The position numbers were made by a program, and so were the translations under genes. Positions 25,988 to 34,178 of a stretch of DNA of 41,133 bases are shown one piece after another (the first letter of the stretch is position 1; the number at the start of each line of letters is the position of its first letter). Under the pieces are notes generated by a model. It saw nothing but the letters and a program-made list of their open reading frames with translations, did not search any database and was not told the origin of the DNA. The stretch is from Aeromicrobium sp. GTDB lineage: Bacteria; Actinomycetota; Actinomycetes; Propionibacteriales; Nocardioidaceae. Location: assembly GCA_025965435.1 (NCBI GenBank), contig JAOPWZ010000098.1:1-41133 (forward strand). Direction: 5' to 3'.

Positions 25988-26626
25988 ATGACTGAAGCTA
26001 CGCTGTCCCTAACCGATGAGGCACATCGTCGGATCCGCGCCGACATCATCGAGGGCCGCATCAGGCCGAACATGCACTTGGTCGCAAACGACCTCGCCCA
26101 GCAGCTGGAGATCTCCCGTACCCCCATTCGGGAAGCGTTGCAGCTGCTGGCCAGCGAGGGCTTGGTCGTCGCGACTCGCCGCGGATTCGTCGTCCGCGAG
26201 CATTCTTCCGAAGAGATCCGATACATCTACGAGGTGCGTGCAGCGCTGGAGGAAATGGCGTCGCGGCTCGCAGCCGAGCGCGCCACGGACGAGCACATCG
26301 CAGCTCTCGAACGTCTGGGCGCCCACACGGAGACAGTCGCTGACAGCCCCCGTGACGTCATCGTCGACCTCAACAACGCCTTCCACGAGGCTGTCATGAC
26401 TGCCGCCGGCAACCCTCGCCTGCACAGCATCAACAGTCGCAACTCGGAGCACTTCTTCAACTACAACATCGCCAAGCTCTACTCCCACGATGAGGCCGCC
26501 CGAGCCATTCACGAGCACGAGCTGCTGCTCAAGGCGATCAAGTCGAGAAGCGGCGACGACGCCGCCAAGGCAGCTCGTGAGCACGTCATGAACGCTCTCG
26601 AGGTCACGCTCCGGAAGTTGCGCTGA
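25988..26626 (+). CDS. GntR-family regulator, FCD (FadR-like) subfamily
   Basis: 212 residues from MTEATLSLTDEAHRRIRADI, with GAAAGG upstream. The N-terminal winged helix shows IIEGRIRPNMHLVANDLAQQ, LEISRTPIREALQLLASEGL and ATRRGFVV. The C-terminal all-helical FCD ligand domain contains YEVRAALEEMASRLAAE, DLNNAFHEAVMTAAGN and a late EHELLLKAI with the His that usually helps hold a metal and carboxylate ligand. FCD members respond to organic acids, amino acids or acyl-CoAs. It diverges from the OYE-type operon, and its 3' end overlaps the convergent YbaK-family gene by 23 bp. It is the only dedicated regulator in the 20-40 kb catabolic island, so it probably governs that island (inference). 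Confidence 0.93.
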   Translation: MTEATLSLTDEAHRRIRADIIEGRIRPNMHLVANDLAQQLEISRTPIREALQLLASEGLVVATRRGFVVREHSSEEIRYIYEVRAALEEMASRLAAERATDEHIAALERLGAHTETVADSPRDVIVDLNNAFHEAVMTAAGNPRLHSINSRNSEHFFNYNIAKLYSHDEAARAIHEHELLLKAIKSRSGDDAAKAAREHVMNALEVTLRKLR

Positions 26627-27152
26627 CGTCTGTCACCACCGCGCAGACGTCCACCCACTCCGCACCTGCGCAGATCGCAAGCTCTCCCGGGGTCGTCTCG
26701 ACCACCCGAGTGCGGCTACCCGCTGCTGGATACACGAGGGCAAACTCCAGCAGCCCACGATCGCAGAAGACAGGCAGCGGTGAGAGATGGCCGACCGGCC
26801 CCACCCCACCGACGGGTTGACCGGTGATCCGCTCGGTCTCGTGTGGCGACGACAGGCATGGCCGCACCCCGAACCGGTCTCGGAACTTGCGATTGTCGAG
26901 CCGCGCGTCCCCGGGCATCACGAGCACCACGTACGACGGCGCGACCTCGACCAACAGGGTCTTGGCCACCTGCGCCGGTTCGACGCCGAGCGCGGACGCG
27001 GCCTCCATGATCGTCGGGTGACTTCCATTCAGCTCGAGAACGGTGGCAGCGGGAGCGACCTCCTTCCACCGGGCCCTGGTCCGTGCGAAGCTGGTCTGCT
27101 CGAGCTCGGCCGACTCCCGCGAGCCGTACCCTCTCACCGGCGCACGCGTCAC
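26604..27152 (-). CDS. YbaK/EbsC-family (aminoacyl-tRNA deacylase-like) protein
   Basis: 182 residues. The YbaK fold is indicated by SHPTIMEAASALGVEPAQVA followed by KTLLVEVAPSYVVLVMPGDA with the conserved Lys, RLDNRKFRD and the glycine-rich GQPVGGVGPVGHLSPLPVFC. Family members hydrolyse mischarged aminoacyl-tRNA (for example Cys-tRNA-Pro). The GTG start overlaps the livF-type stop codon (GTGA), so it is the last gene of the Liv transporter operon. Its place there is unusual. A trans-editing factor next to an amino-acid importer could protect translation from a non-protein amino acid taken up by the cell (inference). Confidence 0.85.
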   Translation of the reverse strand: MTRAPVRGYGSRESAELEQTSFARTRARWKEVAPAATVLELNGSHPTIMEAASALGVEPAQVAKTLLVEVAPSYVVLVMPGDARLDNRKFRDRFGVRPCLSSPHETERITGQPVGGVGPVGHLSPLPVFCDRGLLEFALVYPAAGSRTRVVETTPGELAICAGAEWVDVCAVVTDVSATSGA

Positions 27153-27865
27153 GCGGCGCCGAGGTACAGGCGACCCACCGTCGGGTCGGCAAGGATCTGC
27201 TGCGCAGGCCCCTGCATGGCGAGCTCACCCGCGACCAGAACGACTCCGAAGTCCGAAATCTCCAGCGACTGGACGGCGTTCTGCTCAACGAGGAAGACAG
27301 TGACACCATGCAGATCGCGGGTATTTCGGACGGCGTCGAACATGGAGTCCATCATCGCCGGCGACAGACCCGCAGATGGTTCGTCAAGAAGCAGGGTCGT
27401 GGGACTGGTCATCAAGGCTCTTGCCAGGGCGAGCAACTGACGCTGCCCGCCCGACAAAGACTCTGCACGCACCTTCGACTTCGCGGCGAGATCGGGATAG
27501 GTGTCCAGCATCTCGGCGACCCGTTGGCGTCGCCGCGCCCGACCCAGTCGCGCCCCTCCGACCTCGAGGTTCTCCTGGATCGTCAGCGGGCCGAAAACGT
27601 TCGCGACCTGAGGGACGAAGGCCACCTTGTGCTCGATGACCCGGCGATGGGCCGACACCCCGGCGACCTCGGTTCCGTCCACCACAATGGAACCGATCGT
27701 GTGAGGGGTCTGCCCCACGACGGACCTGAGCAGTGTGCTCTTGCCGGAGCCATTCGGCCCGATCACCGTCGTGATGGCCTTGGTCGGCACGTGGACGTCG
27801 ATGTCTCGGACGACAGAGACGCCCTTGACGTATCCCGCTGTGACCCCGCGCAGCTCGATGCTCAT
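27149..27865 (-). CDS. livF: Liv-type ABC transporter ATP-binding protein (LivF-like)
   Basis: 238 residues from MSIELRGVTAGYVKGVSVVR. The ATG overlaps the livG-type stop codon. Walker A GPNGSGKSTLL, signature ESLSGGQRQLLALARAL, Walker B LLLDEPSAGLSP and the H-loop equivalent VFLVEQNAVQSLEI are present. The VEQN form is the hallmark of LivF rather than LivG. Energises uptake of an amino acid or similar carboxylate with the LivG-like partner. The substrate is set by the binding protein, not this subunit. Confidence 0.95.
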   Translation of the reverse strand: MSIELRGVTAGYVKGVSVVRDIDVHVPTKAITTVIGPNGSGKSTLLRSVVGQTPHTIGSIVVDGTEVAGVSAHRRVIEHKVAFVPQVANVFGPLTIQENLEVGGARLGRARRRQRVAEMLDTYPDLAAKSKVRAESLSGGQRQLLALARALMTSPTTLLLDEPSAGLSPAMMDSMFDAVRNTRDLHGVTVFLVEQNAVQSLEISDFGVVLVAGELAMQGPAQQILADPTVGRLYLGAA

Positions 27866-28659
27866 GAGTTCTCCTTCTTTGCGGCACTGCTCGCGACAGC
27901 TTTGCTGCCGCTGCGTCCCAGGTAGGCCTCGAGGACCTCGGGGTGGTCCGACAACTCTGACGGCGCACACGAAGCGATCATCCGTCCCCGGTCGAGGACG
28001 TAGACGCGATCGCACACGTCAGATATGAAGCGCATGTCGTGCTCGACGGTCAGCACCGTGACGCCCTCGGCCTGCAGAGTTCGCAGGTGCTCGGCCAGCT
28101 GCACTCTCAGACTCGGGTTGACACCGGCGGTGGGCTCGTCGAGCAGCAGGATCTTCGGATCACCCATCAATGCCATCCCGAGGCTGAGCAGCTTCTGCTG
28201 GCCTCCGGAGAGGTTGCCTCCCGGATGACTGGCGAGCTTGTCCAACTTGATCCGATCGAGGATCGACCATGCCTTGTCCGTGGCTGCGGCCTCCTCGTCG
28301 CGGACACGCGACCAGCTGAACAGTGAGTGTCGGATCGTCTCGCCACGGGCGAGCTGCCCTCCGACGAGCATCAGATCCATGACGCTCATTTTGGTTGGTA
28401 GATGTGCGTGCTGGAAGGTGCGCACCAGCCCGAGCTTGGCGACGTCCCACGGCTCCTTGCCGGTCACGTCGTTGCCGAGCAGCCGGACCTTTCCCTCGTC
28501 CGGCTGCTCGAATCCGGACGCGACGTTCAGCAGAGTGCTCTTGCCGGATCCGTTGGGACCGACCAGGCCAACTGACTCACCTGGCTCGACTTCGATGGAT
28601 GCGCCGTCGAGAGCCGCGACGCCGGCGTAGTGCTTCTTGATTGCGTCAACGACGAGCAT
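27862..28659 (-). CDS. livG: Liv-type ABC transporter ATP-binding protein (LivG-like)
   Basis: 265 residues from MLVVDAIKKHYAGVAALDGA, with GAGGA upstream. Walker A GPNGSGKSTLLNVASG, the LivG-type RTFQHAHLPTKMSVMDLMLV region, signature NLSGGQQKLLSLGMAL, Walker B ILLLDEPTAGVNP and switch VLTVEHDMRFISDVCDRVYV mark the subfamily. It overlaps the permease gene before it by 14 bp and livF by 4 bp. The C-terminus has a Lys/Ala/Ser-rich tail (SKAVASSAAKKENS) beyond the conserved fold. Confidence 0.95.
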   Translation of the reverse strand: MLVVDAIKKHYAGVAALDGASIEVEPGESVGLVGPNGSGKSTLLNVASGFEQPDEGKVRLLGNDVTGKEPWDVAKLGLVRTFQHAHLPTKMSVMDLMLVGGQLARGETIRHSLFSWSRVRDEEAAATDKAWSILDRIKLDKLASHPGGNLSGGQQKLLSLGMALMGDPKILLLDEPTAGVNPSLRVQLAEHLRTLQAEGVTVLTVEHDMRFISDVCDRVYVLDRGRMIASCAPSELSDHPEVLEAYLGRSGSKAVASSAAKKENS

Positions 28660-29542
28660 GAGCAGTCCTCACCTTCTCCGGCACGAGGCCTTGGGTTCGT
28701 ACGAGCAGGAAGCCGAGAAGCACGACTCCGATGACGAGGATGCGGATGCCTGCCGCTTGGTCGGCTGAGATGTCGATCCAGTCGCGGACGAAACGCGTGC
28801 CGTCGTACAGCACCGTGATGAGCAGCGCGCCGACGACGGCGCCCGTCGTGTTGCCCAGGCCGCCGACGACGACCATCGTGAAAACGAGGAAGGTGGCGAA
28901 GGGAAGCAGCTGGCTGGGACCGATGAATGAGATGTACATCGCGTAGAACCCGCCGCACACCGAGGCCATCACTGCGGAAAGCGCCATGACACGAGCCTTC
29001 GCGCTCACGACGTCGTGCCGCAGGCTCGCGGCAAGATCGGGGTTTTCTCGGATGAGAACGAGGACTCGACCGTACTGACCGTTCCGGACGCGTCGGGCCA
29101 CCACGTACGTGACGACCAGGAGGGCCGCGATCGTGGCAAAGGTCGCCGTGTCGCGAGCCGTACCCGACAGATTGGTCCAGAGCCCCGCCACGGCGCTGAG
29201 CCCTTGTGCACCGCCGGTGAACCCGTCTTGGTTCAGGGCCACCAGCCGGACGAGCTCGGCGAGTGCCAGCGTGGCGATAGCCCAGTAGTCGCTGGACAGG
29301 GTGCGGCCAAGCCGTCCGACAAGCGCACCGGCGACACCGGCGATGATCCCGCCGACGGCGAAGCCGACCGCCCAGTGCACCCCGTGGCTGTCGAGAATCG
29401 CGACGCTGTATGCGCCGATCCCCACGAAGGCCACTTGTCCAAAATTCAGCAAGCCGGTCACGCCCACCTGAAGGTTCAGGCTCAACGCGTTGATCGCGTA
29501 CACCGCCGCGAGGATGCCGACGCCCAACAGATAATCAACCAC
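28646..29542 (-). CDS. livM: Liv-type ABC transporter permease (LivM-like)
   Basis: 298 residues beginning at a GTG (VDYLLGVGILAAVYAINALS). It is a membrane protein with about 8-10 hydrophobic segments and the family stretch LSLNLQVGVTGLLNFGQVAF near the N-terminus, plus FLVFTMVVVGGLGNTTGAVV near the C-terminus, where the EAA-like loop contacts the ATPases. It overlaps livH by 8 bp and livG by 14 bp, and forms the channel heterodimer with LivH. Confidence 0.94.
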   Translation of the reverse strand: MVDYLLGVGILAAVYAINALSLNLQVGVTGLLNFGQVAFVGIGAYSVAILDSHGVHWAVGFAVGGIIAGVAGALVGRLGRTLSSDYWAIATLALAELVRLVALNQDGFTGGAQGLSAVAGLWTNLSGTARDTATFATIAALLVVTYVVARRVRNGQYGRVLVLIRENPDLAASLRHDVVSAKARVMALSAVMASVCGGFYAMYISFIGPSQLLPFATFLVFTMVVVGGLGNTTGAVVGALLITVLYDGTRFVRDWIDISADQAAGIRILVIGVVLLGFLLVRTQGLVPEKVRTAHARR

Positions 29543-30425
29543 GACGGACTGTCCTTCCCATGAGGCCCTGCGGTCGGAAGGCGAGCATCACAACCAGCAA
29601 GACGAAGCCGACGGCGGGCCGGTAGCCCACCTCGAGGTGGTACGCGCCTCCAGCCAGCGCACCCCAGTCGACCTGGAGCACGAAGGACTCCGCGAACGCC
29701 AGCGCATACGCCGCGATCGTGGCGCCCAGGGTGGAACCGAGACCACCAACGATGGCGGCCGCGAACACCGGCAGCAGCAGGTTGAAGCCGAGCTCGATAC
29801 CCACTGCCGAGTCGATGGACAACAAGATCCCGGAGGTCGCCGCGAGCCCGGCCGACACCATCCAGACCACGTCGACGACCCGCTTGCGGTTGAGTCCCGA
29901 CACGTCGGCCAGGTCCGGGTTGGCGGCCACGGCCCGGATAGCCCGCCCGAGCGACGTGAACTTCAAGACGACGGCCAAGGTGGCGAGCAGCGCCAACGCG
30001 ATGCAGATCAAACGGATCTGGCTGGGCGTGATGAGCGCCCCGTGGAAGTCCATGCCGCGTTCGAGCGGAGTGGGAAGGTACCGTGGTCGCGATCCGAAGA
30101 CCAGCTGCAGGACCGCCCTGATGATGATGGCTAGGGCCAGCGACCCGATCAGGGCGATCATGGTTCCCGAGCCGAGGAGCCGGCGGAACAGCAGTCGGTA
30201 GAACACCACTGCCAGGACCGCCACGATGACGACCCCCAGGACGGAGCTGAGCAGAAGGCCCAGCCCCGCACCGGTGAGGGCGACGGCAATGTAGCCGCCA
30301 AGGGTTGCGAACTCCATGTGTGCGATGTTCGCGAACTGCAGGGTTCCCTGGACAAGGGTCAACCCGACAGCGAGCAGGGCGATGATGCTGCCCCGTACTG
30401 CGGTGTCTATCAATACTTCAGTCAT
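29535..30425 (-). CDS. livH: Liv-type ABC transporter permease (LivH-like)
   Basis: 296 residues from MTEVLIDTAVRGSIIALLAV, with GAGGAG upstream. The LivH signature ALLAVGLTLVQGTLQFANIA is at the N-terminus and AAAIVGGLGSTLGATIAAYA near the C-terminus. It lies 27 bp after the binding-protein gene, across a short GGGC/GCCC hairpin at the end of that gene. Membrane partner of LivM in importing a branched-chain-type amino acid or related compound. Confidence 0.94.
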   Translation of the reverse strand: MTEVLIDTAVRGSIIALLAVGLTLVQGTLQFANIAHMEFATLGGYIAVALTGAGLGLLLSSVLGVVIVAVLAVVFYRLLFRRLLGSGTMIALIGSLALAIIIRAVLQLVFGSRPRYLPTPLERGMDFHGALITPSQIRLICIALALLATLAVVLKFTSLGRAIRAVAANPDLADVSGLNRKRVVDVVWMVSAGLAATSGILLSIDSAVGIELGFNLLLPVFAAAIVGGLGSTLGATIAAYALAFAESFVLQVDWGALAGGAYHLEVGYRPAVGFVLLVVMLAFRPQGLMGRTVRRG

Positions 30426-30452
30426 CGTTTGCTCCTCGACTCGGGCAGTGCC

Positions 30453-31628
30453 CTACTGGGGGACGATCTCGCCGTTCTTGACCTCGGCGATCACGTACGG
30501 CTGCTCGGATCGCTGACCGTCGGCGTCCAACACGACGGGGCCAGTCACTCCCGCGTACGTCTTGGAGACCTCGGGCAGGGCGGCGGCGATGGCGGCGGAA
30601 TCGGCCGAACCTGCCGATTCGATCCCCTCGGCCAACAGGGTGACGGCGTCGTAGGCGTAACCGTTGAACGAGGAGATGAAGTTCTCGCCGTAGGTCTGCT
30701 CGTACAGGTCCGCGTAGGCCTGTCCGTCCGCCGAGGTCGAGTTCACGTCCATGCCGATGCGGCCTTCGACGGACTTGGGATCTGCATCGGGCACGTCCTG
30801 CGACATGTAGATGTCGAATACGGGCTTGTCGGTCAGCCCCAGCTCGAAGATCTCCTTGTTGATGACGGTGCCGTCCTTGCCGTACGTCGTGACCACGTAG
30901 GCGTCGGGCTCGGAGTCCTTGAGCCGGTTGAGCTCCTGGCGGTAGTCCGACTGGCCCTCGGTGTACAGGCCGCTCGTGGTGACCTTGCCACCGTTGGCCT
31001 CGAACGCCGCGGAGACCGAGTCGACGATGCCGGTGCCGTAGGAGTTGTTCGGCGCCAGGATCGCGATCGACTTGTACCCCTTCTCGGTCAGCGCATCGGC
31101 GGTGAACTTGCCGGCGACGTCATCGAGTCCGATGGTCGAGAACTGCAGCTCACCGGTCGACCGCAGGTCGATCGAGGAGCTGCCCGGGTTCACGCCGACG
31201 ACACCCTGACCCTGCAGGTACTGCTGCATCGGGATCGAGTTGCCAGACGAGTACTCACCGATGACCGCTGACACCTTGCCCACGCTGACGAGCTTCTTCG
31301 CTGCCTGGATGGCGGCATCGGCGGTGCCCTGCGAGTCCTCGATGTCGACAACCAGCTTCTTGCCGAGAACTCCGTCGCCCTCGTTGATCTTGGCAACAGC
31401 GAGCTCGATGCCCCGCTGCTGATCCTTGCCGATCGTGGCGTTGGTGCCGGTGAGCGGCAGGACTGCACCGATCTTGATCTCGCCCTTGAGGCTGCTGTTG
31501 GCGGCCGGGAGGGCTGACTTCTTGGTGCTGGCCCCGTCCGAGTCAGACCCGCAGGCCGACATCGAGAGGGCAAGCACGAGCGGAATGGCAAGACCCAGTG
31601 CTCGGGTCCTGTTACGGCGAAGGTGCAT
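30453..31628 (-). CDS. livJ: Liv-type substrate-binding lipoprotein
   Basis: 391 residues from MHLRRNRTRALGLAIPLVLA, preceded by AAGGAGACGAA; the longer track ORF runs through the promoter into the SDR gene. A signal peptide ends in an SMSAC lipobox (Cys near 26), then a Ser/Lys linker, then the type I periplasmic-binding fold (IKIGAVLPLTGTNATIGKDQ, YSSGNSIPMQQYLQGQGVVG, ILAPNNSYGTGIVDSVSAAF). First gene of the transporter operon; the 85-bp upstream gap holds a 20-bp palindrome. Binding proteins of this group take Leu/Ile/Val, other amino acids, amides or aromatic acids. The neighbouring racemase, oxidase and RidA genes point to an amino acid. Confidence 0.94.
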   Translation of the reverse strand: MHLRRNRTRALGLAIPLVLALSMSACGSDSDGASTKKSALPAANSSLKGEIKIGAVLPLTGTNATIGKDQQRGIELAVAKINEGDGVLGKKLVVDIEDSQGTADAAIQAAKKLVSVGKVSAVIGEYSSGNSIPMQQYLQGQGVVGVNPGSSSIDLRSTGELQFSTIGLDDVAGKFTADALTEKGYKSIAILAPNNSYGTGIVDSVSAAFEANGGKVTTSGLYTEGQSDYRQELNRLKDSEPDAYVVTTYGKDGTVINKEIFELGLTDKPVFDIYMSQDVPDADPKSVEGRIGMDVNSTSADGQAYADLYEQTYGENFISSFNGYAYDAVTLLAEGIESAGSADSAAIAAALPEVSKTYAGVTGPVVLDADGQRSEQPYVIAEVKNGEIVPQ

Positions 31629-31644
31629 TTCGTCTCCTTGGTCG

Positions 31645-31664
31645 GAATGCAGGAGCCTGCATTC
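31645..31664. promoter_or_regulatory. Palindrome upstream of livJ (operator candidate)
   Basis: GAATGCAGG-AG-CCTGCATTC, perfect 9-bp arms with a 2-bp centre, ends 17 bp before the livJ start codon, just ahead of the ribosome site. It shares GAATGCA/TGCATTC with the palindrome at 25912-25931 but with spacing 2 bp wider between those half-sites. Probably a repressor site close to or downstream of the transcription start. Confidence 0.55.
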
Positions 31665-31713
31665 GATGTGTTGGTGCGGACCCGAGTGGACGGACCCGCC
31701 TCCCCGAGCTCTG

Positions 31714-32469
31714 TTACGGACAGTCGCCGTTGACGGTGAAGCCACCGTCGACGGCCAGGACCTGCCCGGTGATGTAGGACGCCTTGTCGGAGGCCAGGAA
31801 CAGCACCACCGACGCAATCTCGTCCGTGCTGGCGAGTCGACCCATGGGGATGCGACCGGTGAGGGCACCCTCGTCGAGCCGGCCCGAGTCGAAACCGGTC
31901 TGGACCATGTCGGTCATGGTCCATCCGGGAGCCACGGTGTTGACCCGCACTCCTCGCTTCGCCCATTCGACGGCGAGAGTTCGAGTGAGACCGGACAGAC
32001 CCGCCTTGGCAGTGGTGTAGCTGACCCGTCCGCTGATCCCTCCGAGCGCGGCGACCGAGCCGACGTTGACGATGACGCCTCGCTCAGCCGCGAGCATGCC
32101 CCGAGCGGCGGCGCGCGCGCACCAGAAGGCCCCGTTGAGATCGGTGTCGATGACGGTGAGCCAGTCCGCGTCGGAGTAGTTCTCCGCGTCGTTGCGGACG
32201 ATCACACCCGCGCAGTTGACGAGCACGTCAACCGTTCCGATGGTCGACGTGATGTCGGCGAAGGCAGCGTCGACGGATGCGGGGTCGCCCACGTCGATCC
32301 GACGCGAATGGGCGGTGAACCCCCGATTGGTCAACTCGTCTACCTCGCTCTGGAGTGCCGCCTCGTCGCGTCCGGTGACGATCACGTCGTAGCCGGCCTC
32401 GGCCAGGTGGCGTGAGATGGCCTGGCCGATGCCTTTCGCCCCGCCAGTCACCAGTGCGAGGCCGGTCAT
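31714..32469 (-). CDS. Short-chain dehydrogenase/reductase
   Basis: 251 residues from MTGLALVTGGAKGIGQAISR, with AAGGAAGGGA upstream. Classical SDR layout: cofactor loop TGGAKGIG, VNCAGV, catalytic Ser in NVGSVAALGG, YTTAK (Tyr-x3-Lys), and the C-terminal SDKASYITGQVLAVDGGF. The TGRD after the second strand of the fold suggests NADP(H) preference, which is uncertain. Its ATG overlaps the stop codon of the D-amino-acid-dehydrogenase-like gene. A 3-hydroxyacyl-CoA or oxo-acid reductase role would fit the cluster, but sequence alone does not give the substrate. Confidence 0.92.
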   Translation of the reverse strand: MTGLALVTGGAKGIGQAISRHLAEAGYDVIVTGRDEAALQSEVDELTNRGFTAHSRRIDVGDPASVDAAFADITSTIGTVDVLVNCAGVIVRNDAENYSDADWLTVIDTDLNGAFWCARAAARGMLAAERGVIVNVGSVAALGGISGRVSYTTAKAGLSGLTRTLAVEWAKRGVRVNTVAPGWTMTDMVQTGFDSGRLDEGALTGRIPMGRLASTDEIASVVLFLASDKASYITGQVLAVDGGFTVNGDCP

Positions 32470-33734
32470 CGTCCCTTCCTTCGCGTGCGGACCTCGAACG
32501 GATCCATGGTCAGGGCGGGGGGTCGACCGGCCATGATGTCCGCGAGAAGGAGGCTGGACCCGCAGGCCATCGTCCAGCCCATGTGACCGTGCCCCGTGTT
32601 GTAGAACAGGTTCGTGTGGCGTGTACCGAGTCCGATGACCGGCGGGCCGTCGGGCGTCATCGGACGCATGCACGACCGGACTGATGCGTTGTCCCAGTCC
32701 GCGGCTGCGGGGAACAGCTCCTTGGCGGTCTTGAAGATGTTGTCGAAGTCGCTCGTGACGTAGCTGCGGTCGTAGCCGTCGAACATCGCTGTCGACGAGA
32801 TGCGGATGGTGTCGCCGAGACGGGACCACGCGACGAGCGTCTTCTCATCGACACCGCCGAGCGTGGGCGTCGCCGAGTCATCGATCACCCGGGCCGTGAT
32901 GGAGAAGCCCTTGGCGGGGTAGACCGGGATGTTCTGGCCGACTGTCCGCGACAGGATGGGACTCTGGATGCCGGCAGCGAGCACGAAGCTGTCCGCGGTG
33001 AACTCGCCACGATCCGTGATCAGGGCGGTGATCCGGCTGCCCTGGGCGACGAATCGTTCGGCGGTGACGTCGTTGACGAACGTGACGCCGAACTTGGTCC
33101 GACAGACCTCAGCGAGGTTCTCCGTGAACTTCTCGGAGTTTCCGCTGCCGTCCGCGACGCCGTGGATCGCGCCCTTCACGACCTCCGATGCTTTCTTGAA
33201 CGCCGGGTCGAGTGACACGAGCTCGTCGGGGCTCAGCCGTTTGATCGGCTGGCCGTGATCGGCCAGGAGGTCCATCTTCTTGAGGCCGACCTCCAGCTCG
33301 TCCTCGTCGCGGTAGAGATAGACGGCGCCCTTCTTGACGACGTCGTACTCCAGACCCTCCTCTTCCTCGAGGCGGTACATCTCGGCTTGGCTGTACTGGG
33401 CGAGCCCGAGCTTGACGATCGTGTTGGCGCGGGCGCGCGTTGGTGTGCACTCGCGCATGAACTGCATGCCCCACCACAGGAAGCGGGGGTTGAGACTCAG
33501 CTTCACCCGGATCGCGGTTGCCTCGCCCATGAGCGACTTCACCAGCATCTTCGGCGCCTGCGGGGAGGCCCACGCGAAGGAGTGACTCGGGGCGATGAGG
33601 CCCGCGTTGCCTCCGGTGGCGTCGGTTCCCAACGTGGGAGCCTTGTCCAGGACGGTCACGTCGTGGCCGTCGCGCGCAAGGTAGTAGGCGGTGGTCACTC
33701 CGACCACGCCTCCACCGATGACGACTGTCTTCAT
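32466..33734 (-). CDS. FAD-dependent D-amino-acid dehydrogenase-like oxidoreductase (DadA family)
   Basis: 422 residues from MKTVVIGGGVVGVTTAYYLA, the FAD-binding GxGxxG at the extreme N-terminus; the track ORF adds RidA antisense-frame sequence. GGNAGLIAPSHSF follows the DadA pattern (TSxxNAG), and the C-terminal RPMTPDGPPVIGLG...NTGHGHMGWTMACGSS is the second FAD-binding half typical of DadA. Such enzymes oxidise D-amino acids to imino acids, passing electrons to quinone. It lies directly after RidA and a racemase-family gene: the racemase could supply the D-isomer and RidA would hydrolyse the imine. Glycine/sarcosine oxidase-type activity is the alternative. Confidence 0.9.
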   Translation of the reverse strand: MKTVVIGGGVVGVTTAYYLARDGHDVTVLDKAPTLGTDATGGNAGLIAPSHSFAWASPQAPKMLVKSLMGEATAIRVKLSLNPRFLWWGMQFMRECTPTRARANTIVKLGLAQYSQAEMYRLEEEEGLEYDVVKKGAVYLYRDEDELEVGLKKMDLLADHGQPIKRLSPDELVSLDPAFKKASEVVKGAIHGVADGSGNSEKFTENLAEVCRTKFGVTFVNDVTAERFVAQGSRITALITDRGEFTADSFVLAAGIQSPILSRTVGQNIPVYPAKGFSITARVIDDSATPTLGGVDEKTLVAWSRLGDTIRISSTAMFDGYDRSYVTSDFDNIFKTAKELFPAAADWDNASVRSCMRPMTPDGPPVIGLGTRHTNLFYNTGHGHMGWTMACGSSLLLADIMAGRPPALTMDPFEVRTRRKGR

Positions 33735-33753
33735 AACTGTGATCCGTTCGTTG

Positions 33754-34143
33754 TCAGTTGCGTGCGATGGCGGTCGACTGGACCTCGACGACGAGACCGC
33801 CCAGGAGGAGCCCGGCCACGACAGCGGCCCGGGCGGGGCGGTGGTCGCCGAACTTCTCTGCCCAGGCTTTGTTGAAGGCCGGCAGGTGGTCCAGGCCCGG
33901 CACGAAGACCGTCGCGGTGACGATGTCGTCGAGGGTTCCGCCGACCTCGGCGAGGATGCGGGAGATCCGGTCGAGGATGACCACGGTCTGCTGATAGGCG
34001 TCACCATGCGCGACGACCTGGTTGTCGTCGTCCAGGGCGACCTGCCCGGCGATAAACACGAAACCATTGGCGACGGTCGCCTGCGAGTACGGGAACAGCG
34101 CCGGGCCGAAGTTGGAAGGGTTGACGATTTGGATGTCACTCAT
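33754..34143 (-). CDS. RidA-family (enamine/imine deaminase) protein
   Basis: 129 residues from MSDIQIVNPSNFGPALFPYS, matching the usual RidA length and N-terminus. Core motifs are GFVFIAGQVALDDDNQVV, TVFVPGLDHLPAFN and HRPARAAVVAGLLLGGLVVE, containing the Arg (RPAR) and late Glu that define deaminase-competent members. RidA hydrolyses reactive imines and enamines to 2-oxo acids and ammonia. It sits 19 bp upstream of the D-amino-acid-dehydrogenase-like gene, whose product is an imine, so a dedicated partnership is likely (inference). The AGGAG upstream is about 12 bases from the ATG, a little far. Confidence 0.93.
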   Translation of the reverse strand: MSDIQIVNPSNFGPALFPYSQATVANGFVFIAGQVALDDDNQVVAHGDAYQQTVVILDRISRILAEVGGTLDDIVTATVFVPGLDHLPAFNKAWAEKFGDHRPARAAVVAGLLLGGLVVEVQSTAIARN

Positions 34144-34178
34144 GATGATTCGATTTCTCCTGGGTGTCGGTTTCGTGG

